NCBI GenBank assembly: GCA_900315035.1
Contig: OMXO01000005.1
Location: 1-64,000, forward strand
Direction of reading: 5' to 3'
DNA from: an uncultured Prevotella sp.
GTDB lineage: Bacteria; Bacteroidota; Bacteroidia; Bacteroidales; Bacteroidaceae
Length of the DNA stretch: 64,000 bases
Shown here one piece after another: positions 7,281 through 16,312 of this stretch (position 1 is the stretch's first letter; each line of letters starts with the position of its first letter). Below the pieces are notes generated by a model, which saw nothing but the letters and a program-made list of their open reading frames with translations, did not search any database and was not told where the DNA came from. Position numbers and translations under genes: made by a program.

Positions 7281-8786
7281 ATGAACAATGAAAAGCTGGT
7301 TTTGAACGCTAACCCTATTGTAACGTTCCTTGGAAAACCGTCGGCAGAATTCACGAAGGCCGATATCATTAACTACATCGTCAGCAACGAGATCCGTATG
7401 GTGAATTTCATGTATCCTGGTGGTGATGGCAAATTGAAGACGCTAAACTTTGTCATCAACGACCTGGGTTATCTTGAGACGATTCTTACCTGTGGAGAGC
7501 GCGTCGATGGTTCCAGCCTCTTCTCGTTTATCCAGGCAGGCAGCAGCGACCTCTATGTACTGCCCCGTTTCCGTACCGCTTTCGTCGATCCTTTTGCAGA
7601 GATTCCGACAGTGACGATGCTTTGTTCCTATTTTGATAAAGACGGTCATCCTCTGGAGTCATCGCCCGAGCATACGCTCCACAAGGCAGCAGTCGCCTTT
7701 ACGGAGGTAACGGGTATGGAGTTTCAGGCGATGGGTGAACTCGAATATTATGTCATCAGCGACGACGAGGGCGTGTTCCCTGCTCAAGACCAGCGCGGCT
7801 ACCATGAGTCGGCTCCCTATGCGAAGGCCAATGAGTTCCGCACTCGCTGCATGCAGTATATCGCTCAGGCTGGCGGTCAGATTAAGTATGGTCACTCCGA
7901 AGTGGGCAATTTCTGCCTGGATGGCAAGAACTATGAGCAGAACGAAATCGAGTTTCTGCCAGTGTCTGTGGAGCAGGCTGCCGACCAACTGATGCTCGCT
8001 AAGTGGATTATCCGTAACCTGGCCTATGAACTTGGTTATGATATCACCTTTGCTCCGAAGATTACAACGGGCAAGGCTGGTTCAGGCCTCCATATTCACA
8101 TGCGAATGATGAAGGACGGCAAGAACCAGATGCTCGCCAATGGTGTCCTCTCAGAGTCGGCTCGTCGCATGATTGCCGGTATGATGGATCTCGCTCCGGC
8201 TATCACCGCATTCGGTAATAAGAATCCTACCTCGTACTTCCGCCTCGTACCCCATCAAGAGGCGCCGACGAATGTCTGCTGGGGTGATCGTAACCGTTCT
8301 GTGCTCGTCCGTGTACCGCTGGGTTGGGCTGCTGATGTGGACATGTCTCACCTCGCCAATCCTCTGGAACCCGAGACGAACTATGACACCAGTATCAAGC
8401 AGACGGTAGAGATGCGTTCACCTGACGGATCGGCAGATCTTTATCAGTTGTTGGCAGGTCTCTGCGTAGCCTGCCGTCATGGTTTCGAGATGCAGAATGC
8501 CCTTGAGGTGGCAGAGAAGACCTACGTCAACGTGAATATCCATGCTGCAGAGAATGCAGACCGTTTGGCAACGCTTGCTCAACTTCCTGATTCCTGCGTG
8601 GCTTCAGCTGATTGCCTTGACCGTCAGCGTGCAGTCTTTGAAGAACACGGAGTGTTCTCGCCAGCAATGATTGACGGAATCATCGCCCAACTACGGGTCT
8701 TCGATGATAAGACGCTTCGTGCAGACATCAGTAGCTATCCAGAAGAGATACTGAAACTTGTTACGAAGTATTTCCACTGTGGATAA
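7281..8786 (+). CDS. glnA: Glutamine synthetase, type I-like
   Basis: A 501-residue member of the GSI-like family, which condenses glutamate and ammonium to glutamine using ATP. Visible are the N-terminal beta-grasp (VNFMYPGGDGKLKTLNF), the metal-site segment MGELEYYV, GSGLHIHMRM with the active-site His, and NRSVLVRVPLG with the nucleotide/glutamate-binding Arg. Length fits GSI rather than the ~730-residue GSIII common in Bacteroidetes, and some GSI-like paralogs act on other gamma-glutamyl substrates, so the substrate is inferred. No classic adenylylation-site Tyr motif was recognised. It is monocistronic, with its own promoter and a strong terminator. Confidence 0.88.
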   Translation: MNNEKLVLNANPIVTFLGKPSAEFTKADIINYIVSNEIRMVNFMYPGGDGKLKTLNFVINDLGYLETILTCGERVDGSSLFSFIQAGSSDLYVLPRFRTAFVDPFAEIPTVTMLCSYFDKDGHPLESSPEHTLHKAAVAFTEVTGMEFQAMGELEYYVISDDEGVFPAQDQRGYHESAPYAKANEFRTRCMQYIAQAGGQIKYGHSEVGNFCLDGKNYEQNEIEFLPVSVEQAADQLMLAKWIIRNLAYELGYDITFAPKITTGKAGSGLHIHMRMMKDGKNQMLANGVLSESARRMIAGMMDLAPAITAFGNKNPTSYFRLVPHQEAPTNVCWGDRNRSVLVRVPLGWAADVDMSHLANPLEPETNYDTSIKQTVEMRSPDGSADLYQLLAGLCVACRHGFEMQNALEVAEKTYVNVNIHAAENADRLATLAQLPDSCVASADCLDRQRAVFEEHGVFSPAMIDGIIAQLRVFDDKTLRADISSYPEEILKLVTKYFHCG

Positions 8787-8790
8787 ATGA

Positions 8791-8828
8791 AAAAATCCCC
8801 GAAGCTTACTTGAGTTTCGGGGATTTTT
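8791..8828 (+). terminator. Glutamine synthetase terminator
   Basis: AAAAATCCCCGAA (8791-8803) pairs perfectly with TTCGGGGATTTTT (8816-8828), just after the stop codon; the right arm supplies the T-run. The A-rich left arm could also serve the other direction. Confidence 0.93.
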
Positions 8829-8838
8829 AGTACTTTTG
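8810..8838 (+). promoter_or_regulatory. Promoter overlapping the preceding terminator
   Basis: TACTTTTG at 8831-8838 begins 3 bp after the terminator T-run. A TTG at 8810-8812 lies in the hairpin loop, with an 18-bp spacer (slightly short). The start codon follows 24 nt downstream. Confidence 0.65.
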
Positions 8839-8862
8839 TAGCCAGAAACTTAAAGCAATTTC

Positions 8863-11862
8863 ATGGAAGAGATAAAAATCCCGCAGGAGTGGAACAAATT
8901 CTATCTGAAGGATGTGTCGTTTGTCAACCTTATGACGCGGCGTATCTTCAATGTGCTGATCGTGGCCAATCCCTACGATGCATTCATGTTAGAGGACGAC
9001 GGTCGTGTGGATGAAAAGATTTTCGACGAGTATATGGAGCTGGGTATGCGCTACCCACCCACTTTCACTCAGGTGTCAACCACAGAGGAGGCCAATGAAG
9101 TATTGCGCACGACGGATATCGATCTTGTCATCTGTATGCCTGGTAATGCCGACAACGACGCCTTCACTGTTGCCCGCGAGGTGAAGGCAGGTCACCCGAA
9201 TATTCCCTGTGTGGTATTGACGCCCTTCTCTCATGGTATTACTAAACGTATCGAGAACGAAGATATGTCGGTGTTCGACTACGTGTTCTGTTGGCTTGGC
9301 AATACTAATCTTATCATGTCGATCATCAAGCTGATTGAAGACAAGATGAATATTGAGCACGACATCAAGGAGGCTGGTGTACAGATGATTCTCCTTGTGG
9401 AAGATAATATCCGCTTCTATTCCAGTGTGCTGCCCAATCTCTATAATTATATCCTTGCCCAATCGAAGCGTTTCTCTACCGAGGCTTTGAACCCCCATGC
9501 CGCTGCCCAACGTAAGCGTGGACGCCCCAAGGTGGTGCTGGCCACCAACTATGAGGAGGCGATGGACATCTACGAGAAGTATCATGAGAATACATTGGGC
9601 GTTATTTCTGATACCCGATTCCCTATGAAGTCTGTGCCTGGCAGACTCAGTCATGTGGAGGAAGGCGACCCTGAGGCCGGTCTTAAGCTGTTGCGCGAGA
9701 TTCGCCGTCGCGACGAGTATGTGCCTCTGATTCTCGATTCTTCTGAGACCCTTAATAAGGCCAAGGCAGAGGCTGAAGGCTTCCACTTTATCGACAAGAA
9801 CTCTACGAAGATGAACGTCGATCTCCACAGGCTCATAGAAGAGCATATGGGCTTCGGTGATTTTGTCTTCCGTGACCCAAAGACCAAAGAAGAGATATTT
9901 CGCGTATCGTCGCTGAAGGAGTTGCAGGACAATATCTTTAAGATTCCCAACGACTCCATGCTGTACCACGTGTCGCGTAACCATATGAGCCGTTGGCTTT
10001 GTGCCCGCGCCATTTTCCCCGTCTCAGCTTTCCTGAAGCATGTCACCTGGCATAAACTTCAGGATGTCGATGCCCATCGTAAGATAATCTTCGACGCTAT
10101 CGTGCAGTATCGTCGGATGAAAAACATCGGAGTGGTGGCTGTATTTGATCGGATGAAGTTTGATGCGTACAGCCATTTTGCCCGTATCGGTGAGGGGTCG
10201 CTTGGCGGTAAAGGGCGTGGCTTGGCTTTTCTTGATAATATCATCAAGCGCCACCCTGAGTTGAACCAGTATGAGAATGCACATGTTTCGATTCCGAAAA
10301 CGGTCGTGCTCTGCACCGACTTCTTCGATGAGTTCATGGAGAAGAATAATCTGTATCCCATTGCACTGAGTGATGCACCAGACGATGAGATATTGAAACA
10401 TTTCATGCGGGCTCAGTTGCCTGACTCGTTGATAGCCGACTTCTTTACTTTTTTCGATGCGGTGAAGTCGCCTATTGCCGTTCGCTCGTCGTCCTTGCTG
10501 GAAGACTCCCACTATCAGCCTTTTGCGGGCATCTATTCAACGTATATGATTCCTTATCTGGAAGATAAATACGAGATGCTGCGAATGTTGGCCTGTGCCA
10601 TCAAGGCTGTTTACGCTTCAGTGTATTACAAGGACTCGAAGGCCTATATGACTGCCACATCGAATGTGATTGACCAGGAGAAAATGGCTGTCATCCTTCA
10701 GGAGGTAGTAGGCAAACGCTATGGCGACCTCTACTATCCGAACTTCTCTGGTGTGCTCCGTTCACTGAACTATTATCCCATTGGTGAAGAGACGGCAGAG
10801 GAGGGTATTGCCTCGTTGGCTCTCGGACTTGGTAAATATATTGTAGATGGTGGACAGACACTCCGTGTGTCGCCTTATCATCCGACTCAAGTATTGCAGA
10901 TGAGTGAGATGGAAACCGCACTCTCGCAAACGCAGACCCGTTTCTATGCCCTCGATATGGCTCATATAGGTGACGATTTCAAGGTTGATGACGGGTTTAA
11001 CATTAAGAAAGTACGCGTGAAGCAAGCAGCGGAAGACGGAGCGCTCACCTACATTGCATCTACGTTCGATCCGGTGGATCAGATTATCCGTGACGGTATT
11101 TACGAGGGTGGTCGAAAGGTCATATCCTTCACAGGGGTGCTTCAGCATGGGGTGTTCCCCTTGCCAGAACTGTTGCAGATGGCCCAGAAATTGGGCTCTG
11201 ATGAGATGAGGCGTCCTGTGGAGATAGAGTTTGCTTGCAATCTGAATGATGACCGTACGGGTGAATTCTACCTGTTACAGATCCGTCCTATTGTTGATTC
11301 CAAGCAGGTGCTCGACGAAGATCTGGACCAAATCCCCGACGAACAGTGTCTGCTGCGATCAACGAACTCTCTTGGGCATGGTATCTCAGAGGATGTCTGC
11401 GATGTGGTGTATGTAAAGGCTGGCGATGACTTTACAGCCGTGAACAATCCGTATATCGCAGATCAGATAGAACAGATAAACCGTAAATTCCTGGATGCTG
11501 ATAAAAACTATGTGCTGATTGGTCCAGGGCGCTGGGGTTCCAGCGACTACTGGCTGGGCATTCCTGTGAAGTGGCCACATATCTCAGCAGCCCGAGTTAT
11601 CGTTGAGTCGGGTCTGAAGAATTATCATGTCGATCCCTCACAGGGTACTCACTTTTTCCAGAACCTCACATCGTTTGGGGTAGGATACTTTACTATTAAT
11701 ACTTACACTGGTGATGGTGTGTTCCAGAAAGAGATACTCGATGCCATGCCTGCTGTGGAAGAAACAGAGTATGTACGCCATGTGCGCTTCGACCATCCCT
11801 TGAAGATAATGATGGATGGCAAGAAACAGCGTGGTGTCGTACTTCTGCCTCAAGAGGGATGA
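8863..11862 (+). CDS. Receiver-domain / PEP-pyruvate-binding (PPDK N-terminal-like) protein
   Basis: A 999-residue cytoplasmic protein. Residues ~20-165 look like a degenerate receiver fold (FNVLIVANPYDAFML ... VVLTPFSHG). Residues ~178-330 look like a proper receiver: VEDNIRFYSS acidic pair near 181, putative phospho-acceptor Asp in VISDTRFP near 247 and conserved Lys in FIDKNS near 309. Residues ~440-830 match the ATP-grasp PEP/pyruvate-binding domain of PEP synthase and PPDK (GSLGGKGRGLAF, AVRSSSLLEDS, EFYLLQIRPI). The swivelling phosphohistidine domain (TxxGGxTSHxA) and the PEP-utilising TIM barrel were not found; instead residues ~830-999 form an unassigned domain with VLIGPGRWGSSDYW and DPSQGTHFFQN. 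Related proteins are common but uncharacterised in Bacteroidetes. It is translationally coupled to the next gene (ATGA). Confidence 0.85.
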   Translation: MEEIKIPQEWNKFYLKDVSFVNLMTRRIFNVLIVANPYDAFMLEDDGRVDEKIFDEYMELGMRYPPTFTQVSTTEEANEVLRTTDIDLVICMPGNADNDAFTVAREVKAGHPNIPCVVLTPFSHGITKRIENEDMSVFDYVFCWLGNTNLIMSIIKLIEDKMNIEHDIKEAGVQMILLVEDNIRFYSSVLPNLYNYILAQSKRFSTEALNPHAAAQRKRGRPKVVLATNYEEAMDIYEKYHENTLGVISDTRFPMKSVPGRLSHVEEGDPEAGLKLLREIRRRDEYVPLILDSSETLNKAKAEAEGFHFIDKNSTKMNVDLHRLIEEHMGFGDFVFRDPKTKEEIFRVSSLKELQDNIFKIPNDSMLYHVSRNHMSRWLCARAIFPVSAFLKHVTWHKLQDVDAHRKIIFDAIVQYRRMKNIGVVAVFDRMKFDAYSHFARIGEGSLGGKGRGLAFLDNIIKRHPELNQYENAHVSIPKTVVLCTDFFDEFMEKNNLYPIALSDAPDDEILKHFMRAQLPDSLIADFFTFFDAVKSPIAVRSSSLLEDSHYQPFAGIYSTYMIPYLEDKYEMLRMLACAIKAVYASVYYKDSKAYMTATSNVIDQEKMAVILQEVVGKRYGDLYYPNFSGVLRSLNYYPIGEETAEEGIASLALGLGKYIVDGGQTLRVSPYHPTQVLQMSEMETALSQTQTRFYALDMAHIGDDFKVDDGFNIKKVRVKQAAEDGALTYIASTFDPVDQIIRDGIYEGGRKVISFTGVLQHGVFPLPELLQMAQKLGSDEMRRPVEIEFACNLNDDRTGEFYLLQIRPIVDSKQVLDEDLDQIPDEQCLLRSTNSLGHGISEDVCDVVYVKAGDDFTAVNNPYIADQIEQINRKFLDADKNYVLIGPGRWGSSDYWLGIPVKWPHISAARVIVESGLKNYHVDPSQGTHFFQNLTSFGVGYFTINTYTGDGVFQKEILDAMPAVEETEYVRHVRFDHPLKIMMDGKKQRGVVLLPQEG

Positions 11863-13025
11863 CAAACAATGAATCAAACAGTGAAACTATGAATTTAAAT
11901 CTAACATCAACTATTAAAATGCCCGACCATCAGTTGCGTCGGCAGGTTATTGACCTCTGCCATAAGGTAGGTAAACCTTTGTTGAAACTCTCTACTAAGG
12001 ACTATGTAGATAATGGCCTTGGGCACCTTGTAGAACAGTTCCAGGGACAGGCTGGACTTGTAAATATAGAAGTGTTCAACGAGCTACAGCATACTATTAC
12101 AGGCTGGCCTGGTGGTAAACCCGATGTGGATGATGCTACACGCCCCGAACGTGCTAAACCATACCCAAAACGAGTAGTTGTGTTCTCACCGCATCCTGAT
12201 GACGATGTGATATCTATGGGTGGTACTATTCGCCGACTGATGCAGCAGAAACATGACGTGCACGTCGCCTACGAGACATCGGGCGATATTGCAGTGGGCG
12301 ATGAAGAGGTGCGCCGTTTCATGCATTTCATCAATGGCTTTAACACCATCTTTGCCAATGGATCCGACGAGGTCATCAAACACTCTTACCAAGCCGTGAA
12401 GGCTTTCATCAAAAATAAGAAGGAAGGGGATCTCGACAATTCGCAAGTGCTCCGTCTAAAAGGGCTCATCCGTCGCGGTGAAGCACGGTTGGCATGTGAA
12501 TACAACGGCATCGACAGTAAGCATATCCATTTCCTCGACTTGCCTTTCTATGAGAGTGGCAAAATAGAGAAACTGCCGATGACGGAAGATGATGTCACTC
12601 CCATCATGGCTCTGCTGTCGGAGATTCAGCCCCATCAGATCTATGTCGCTGCCGACCTGGCAGATCCTCATGGAACGCACCGTAAGTGTACTGATGCTGT
12701 TCTTGCTGCCATCGATGAGGCCCAGAAGGCCGGCGAAGCTTGGCTTAGCGACTGCCGTGTCTGGATGTATCGCGGAGCTTGGGCGGAATGGGATGTGGCC
12801 GACATCGAGATGTGTGTACCTATGAGTCCGGAGGAACTTCGTGAAAAGCGTAATGCCATTCTCCGCCATCAGAGTCAAATGGAGAGCGCACCGTTCCTGG
12901 GTAACGATGAGCGCCTGTTCTGGCAGCGTGCTGAAGACCGTAACCGCGACACGGCAAAGCGTTACGACGAATTAGGACTTGCCTGTTATGAGGCGATGGA
13001 AGCTTTTGTCGAATACAAATTCTAA
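11859..13025 (+). CDS. PIG-L family deacetylase (NagB-PIG-L relative lacking the NagB half)
   Basis: Residues ~100-330 form a PIG-L/LmbE zinc-dependent N-deacetylase domain: the metal motif SPHPDDD near residue 108, ETSGDIAVGD, and the His-containing DPHGTHRKC later. The family removes acetyl groups from GlcNAc-type sugars. Residues ~20-90 resemble the linker of the ~660-residue Bacteroidetes proteins that fuse a NagB-like glucosamine-6-phosphate deaminase domain to PIG-L, but here no NagB domain precedes it because the previous gene ends within 4 bp. ATG 11859 overlaps the upstream TGA; in-frame ATG codons at 11889 and 11919 are alternatives. The next gene is a GH20 hexosaminidase, so a role in amino-sugar use is plausible. 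Confidence 0.85.
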   Translation: MTNNESNSETMNLNLTSTIKMPDHQLRRQVIDLCHKVGKPLLKLSTKDYVDNGLGHLVEQFQGQAGLVNIEVFNELQHTITGWPGGKPDVDDATRPERAKPYPKRVVVFSPHPDDDVISMGGTIRRLMQQKHDVHVAYETSGDIAVGDEEVRRFMHFINGFNTIFANGSDEVIKHSYQAVKAFIKNKKEGDLDNSQVLRLKGLIRRGEARLACEYNGIDSKHIHFLDLPFYESGKIEKLPMTEDDVTPIMALLSEIQPHQIYVAADLADPHGTHRKCTDAVLAAIDEAQKAGEAWLSDCRVWMYRGAWAEWDVADIEMCVPMSPEELREKRNAILRHQSQMESAPFLGNDERLFWQRAEDRNRDTAKRYDELGLACYEAMEAFVEYKF

Positions 13026-13038
13026 ATTTAGACTGAAA

Positions 13039-14628
13039 ATGAGAAGATTTTTGTTGACTTTCTGGGCTGTGATATGTTGTCTCGTGGCCTGGGCTGTGGA
13101 CTATGAGGTGGTACCTCTGCCACAACGTGTTGAGAATCAAAAGGGAGCCCCTTTTGTGTTGAATGCTGAAGTGCGCATTGTGGCGCCGGAGGGTTTGCGG
13201 CGTGAAGCGGCATTCCTTCATGACTACCTACAGGAACTGACAGGACTTGACCTTTCTGTCATTAGTCGGCGTGAAAAAAAAGAGCGTTGTATAGCCCTGT
13301 CTGTATCGCCGAAAGTTTCTGAAAAGGAAGGCTATTTGTTGACAGTCAGCCAGCGTTCTGTAACCATCGAGGGTGGCTCTGCAGCAGGCGTGTTCTATGG
13401 TATCCAGACACTCCGCAAGTCTATCGGGGGAGGAACTTTTCAAGAACTGCCAGCCGTTATGATTTCCGATGCCCCTCGTTTTTCCTGGCGTGGTATGCAT
13501 CTTGACTGTTCTCGTCATTTTTTTCCTGTGTCGTTTGTAAAGAAGTTCATCGACTTGCTGGCCATGCACAATATGAACATCTTTCATTGGCATATCACCG
13601 ACGATCAGGGATGGCGTATAGAGATTGAAAAATGGCCGAGACTTGTTAGTGTTGGTTCTCAGCGTACAGGAACCATCATCGGTACCAATTCTGATATTGA
13701 CGACGAACAGCCTTATGGCGGCTATTACACCAAGGCTGAGGCTCGTGAGATTGTAAGTTATGCTGCCGAACGGCATATTACCGTGGTGCCAGAAATTGAT
13801 ATGCCCGGCCATATGTTGACAGCTCTTGCCAGTTATCCGGAACTAGGCTGTACCGGTGGCCCTTATCAGGTTGGCCACTATTGGGGTGTCTATAAAGATG
13901 TACTTTGTGTAGGTAACGAGAAAGTATATCAGTTTGTTGAGGATGTGCTTACAGAGATCATGAATATATTTCCATCTGAAGTTATTCATATCGGAGGTGA
14001 TGAGACACCTACAGAGAAATGGGAAGTCTGTCCGAAATGTCAGGCCCTTGGTTTGCCGAAGGATCGGATACAAGCCCATTTTACCCAGCGAGTTTTCAAT
14101 TTCCTTACTGCTCATCATCGTCGTGCCTTGGGGTGGGATGAGATTCTTGAAGGTAGCCCGGAGGATGCGATGATCATGTCATGGCGCGGTACGGATCCTG
14201 GTGCTAAAGCTGCTGAGGCAGGCCATGACGTGGTGATGGCGCCTACAACCTACTGCTATTTCGATTACCAGCAGGTCAAGGATGTCCTTTTCGAACCTAG
14301 CCGCTGCGGTGGATACATTCCTATAGAGAAAGTCTATACTCTCGACCCAGCTCCTGATAGTCTGTCTGTAGAGGCACGTCAGCATATACTTGGAACGCAG
14401 GCTAACCTGTGGTCTGAACACATGACCACCCCAAGTATGGTTGAGTATCAGGCATTACCTCGCATGTCGGCATTGGCTGAAGTGCAGTGGACGCAACCAG
14501 ACCGTAAAGACTATGATAAATTCATATCTCGACTCACCCGCCTGACGCAACTCTTTGAGCGTGAGGGTTATACTTATGCCAAACACCTCTGGCCAGACCG
14601 CCAGATGCCTAGTCGTTGGCAATTTTGA
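13039..14628 (+). CDS. Beta-N-acetylhexosaminidase, GH20
   Basis: Secreted 529-residue glycoside hydrolase releasing terminal GlcNAc/GalNAc. Start chosen at ATG 13039, giving the signal peptide MRRFLLTFWAVICCLVAWA; a longer reading from 12979 would overlap the preceding gene and bury the signal. Residues ~20-130 form the GH20b domain (VPLPQRVENQKG ... GVFYGIQTL); the TIM barrel follows with FSWRGMHLDCSRHFF, HWHITDDQGWRIE, VPEIDMPGH and the catalytic pair in HIGGDETPTEKW (Asp-Glu, substrate-assisted mechanism). It starts 13 bp after the PIG-L gene, so it is probably the last gene of that operon. Confidence 0.94.
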   Translation: MRRFLLTFWAVICCLVAWAVDYEVVPLPQRVENQKGAPFVLNAEVRIVAPEGLRREAAFLHDYLQELTGLDLSVISRREKKERCIALSVSPKVSEKEGYLLTVSQRSVTIEGGSAAGVFYGIQTLRKSIGGGTFQELPAVMISDAPRFSWRGMHLDCSRHFFPVSFVKKFIDLLAMHNMNIFHWHITDDQGWRIEIEKWPRLVSVGSQRTGTIIGTNSDIDDEQPYGGYYTKAEAREIVSYAAERHITVVPEIDMPGHMLTALASYPELGCTGGPYQVGHYWGVYKDVLCVGNEKVYQFVEDVLTEIMNIFPSEVIHIGGDETPTEKWEVCPKCQALGLPKDRIQAHFTQRVFNFLTAHHRRALGWDEILEGSPEDAMIMSWRGTDPGAKAAEAGHDVVMAPTTYCYFDYQQVKDVLFEPSRCGGYIPIEKVYTLDPAPDSLSVEARQHILGTQANLWSEHMTTPSMVEYQALPRMSALAEVQWTQPDRKDYDKFISRLTRLTQLFEREGYTYAKHLWPDRQMPSRWQF

Positions 14629-14644
14629 GGCAAGCGATACCCGC

Positions 14645-15601
14645 TTATTGCCCGCCTAAGCGCGAGTAATAAGCGGCGATATCGTCCCAGGTCTTGAAAG
14701 TATCTGTACCAAACTGTATCAGTGTGCACATACCCTTTGTCTCTTGTGCGTCTATCAGGTAGTCACCATAGAGCAGTTCCTTCTGGTTGGTGAAGATGGT
14801 GTGTCCGTATGCCGGTACATTGATATATTCGTATAGCCAGTCGTTAATTGCAGCATAGTGTTGGGGTTCGACGAGTGCAGGTGCTACGAAATAGATTTGA
14901 TAGGTTTCCAACAGAGTGCGAATTGTTTTTTGTGATGAACTGTGTGGCTTCTGCCATTTGTCGATGAGCGTGTTTACATCGATATAGATGATGGGGCGTT
15001 CACGACTCTCTTGCCGGTCATCGATCCAACGTATGACAGGCATCACTGAATGGGTGAATGAACTATCGCTCATGCGGTGCTCACCATGAAAGCGGATGGC
15101 GGTAGGGTAGTGGGCACGAAACAGGTCGTAGGTGTTGACTGTCGTGTCTTCATCGCCAAATAATCCCCATACGCGTTTCTGTTCTTCTTCGTTGATGCCT
15201 TCGAAACAGTGCTCTGTTATCTCCTTGTACTCCTTAACCATTGCTTTCGTCACAATGAAATCCTGAATGCCGTCTTGGCGTGGATTAGAGAAGTGCTGTG
15301 CACCAATCATTCCATGTTCCTTCATGGTGTCGCCCATTTGAAAAGCTGGGTTTACCAAGATGCGGTCGTAGCCATAAAGCATCTCGGTGTACATACCTCC
15401 CATTGATGTGCCGATAATCAGGTCGGGTTGCTCTTTCTGACAAGTATCGCGTAGTAGTGCGATAGCCTCCTGAGGTGGCAAGGGTAAGTCTGGCGCTATG
15501 ACTGTTGTCTCTGGCAGTGCTTCTCGTATGCGTTTTACCGTACCCGATTGTCCGCTACTGCCAAAACCGTGAACATAAAGAATCTTCTTTCCCTGCATCA
15601 T
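14645..15601 (-). CDS. YqiA-like esterase fused to a degenerate HAD 5'-nucleotidase domain
   Basis: Residues ~1-195 are a YqiA/UPF0227-type alpha/beta hydrolase: LYVHGFGSSGQSGT, then nucleophile Ser66 in IIGTSMGGMY, Asp in FGDEDTTV near 150 and a late His near 175 or 184. Residues ~203-318 resemble the HAD-type 5'(3')-deoxyribonucleotidase (NT5C) fold, with IIYIDVNTLIDKW at the position of the catalytic DxDG loop and the C-terminal YGDYLID ... IQFGTDTFKTWDDI. The usual second Asp and Gly of motif I are replaced (DVNT), so phosphatase activity is doubtful and this half may be a binding or structural domain. The gene overlaps cobB by 4 bp (ATGA) and is probably co-translated with it. Confidence 0.82.
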   Translation of the reverse strand: MMQGKKILYVHGFGSSGQSGTVKRIREALPETTVIAPDLPLPPQEAIALLRDTCQKEQPDLIIGTSMGGMYTEMLYGYDRILVNPAFQMGDTMKEHGMIGAQHFSNPRQDGIQDFIVTKAMVKEYKEITEHCFEGINEEEQKRVWGLFGDEDTTVNTYDLFRAHYPTAIRFHGEHRMSDSSFTHSVMPVIRWIDDRQESRERPIIYIDVNTLIDKWQKPHSSSQKTIRTLLETYQIYFVAPALVEPQHYAAINDWLYEYINVPAYGHTIFTNQKELLYGDYLIDAQETKGMCTLIQFGTDTFKTWDDIAAYYSRLGGQ

Positions 15602-16290
15602 TTCATCAGGATCTTAGTAAGATCTTTCATGCCTTCAGAAGCTCCTTTCTGAATCTGTTTCACACGATTGCCTGCATTGATGGGGTTAGGGTCAATCAGG
15701 TAGATGGGAACATCGGGACGTGCATAATGTAAAAGACCTGCTGCAGGATAAACCACTAGTGAGGTGCCGATAATCACAAGGATGTCTGCCTCTTGAACTT
15801 CTTCGGCAGCCAGAGAAATGTTAGGCACTGCTTCGCCAAAGAATACGATGAAGGGGCGCAACAGTGAACCATCACCGGCCTTTGTCCCAGGTTCTATCTC
15901 ACAGTTCTCTGGGGTCAGTGTAATCTGGTATCGGGGGTCATCTACGTCACGGCTGGAGCAGACTTTCATCAACTCTCCGTGAAGGTGGATGACTTTCGAT
16001 GAGCCAGCCATCTCATGAAGGTTATCGACATTCTGTGTCACAACTGTTACGTTGTACTGCTCTTCCAACTTGGCTACGAGCCGATGTCCTTCATTGGGCT
16101 CTACGTTCCAGCACTTCTTACGGAGCATGTTATAGAAGTTGGTTACAAGTGTGGGGTCTGCCTCCCACCCCTCGTGGGTAGCGACTTTAGACACAGGATA
16201 ATTCTCCCAAAGTCCGTCGGCATCGCGAAAAGTCTTTAGGCCGCTCTCCACTGACATGCCGGCACCGGTTAGTACAACAATCTTTTTCAT
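15598..16290 (-). CDS. cobB: NAD-dependent protein deacylase, Sir2 family
   Basis: A 230-residue sirtuin. It has the NAD site GAGMSVESGLKTFRDADGLW, TQNVDNLHEMAG, catalytic His in IHLHGELM, and FFGEAVP / IIGTSLVVYPAAG. It removes acetyl or acyl groups from lysines using NAD. Two points are unusual. Only two of the normally four zinc-module cysteines are visible (KVCSS and ENCEI). The Tyr-x-x-Arg pair that gives desuccinylase preference in CobB/SIRT5 reads FYNMLRK, with Leu where the Arg is expected. Substrate preference is therefore uncertain. First gene of a two-gene operon with its own promoter. Confidence 0.9.
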   Translation of the reverse strand: MKKIVVLTGAGMSVESGLKTFRDADGLWENYPVSKVATHEGWEADPTLVTNFYNMLRKKCWNVEPNEGHRLVAKLEEQYNVTVVTQNVDNLHEMAGSSKVIHLHGELMKVCSSRDVDDPRYQITLTPENCEIEPGTKAGDGSLLRPFIVFFGEAVPNISLAAEEVQEADILVIIGTSLVVYPAAGLLHYARPDVPIYLIDPNPINAGNRVKQIQKGASEGMKDLTKILMK

Positions 16291-16312
16291 AGAAAAACAT
16301 ATTTAGTAACTG

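Noticed and set aside
9076..9984. Long antisense reading frame inside the PPDK-like gene
   Set aside because: Shadow of the well-supported + strand gene; His/Leu-rich composition without domain features.
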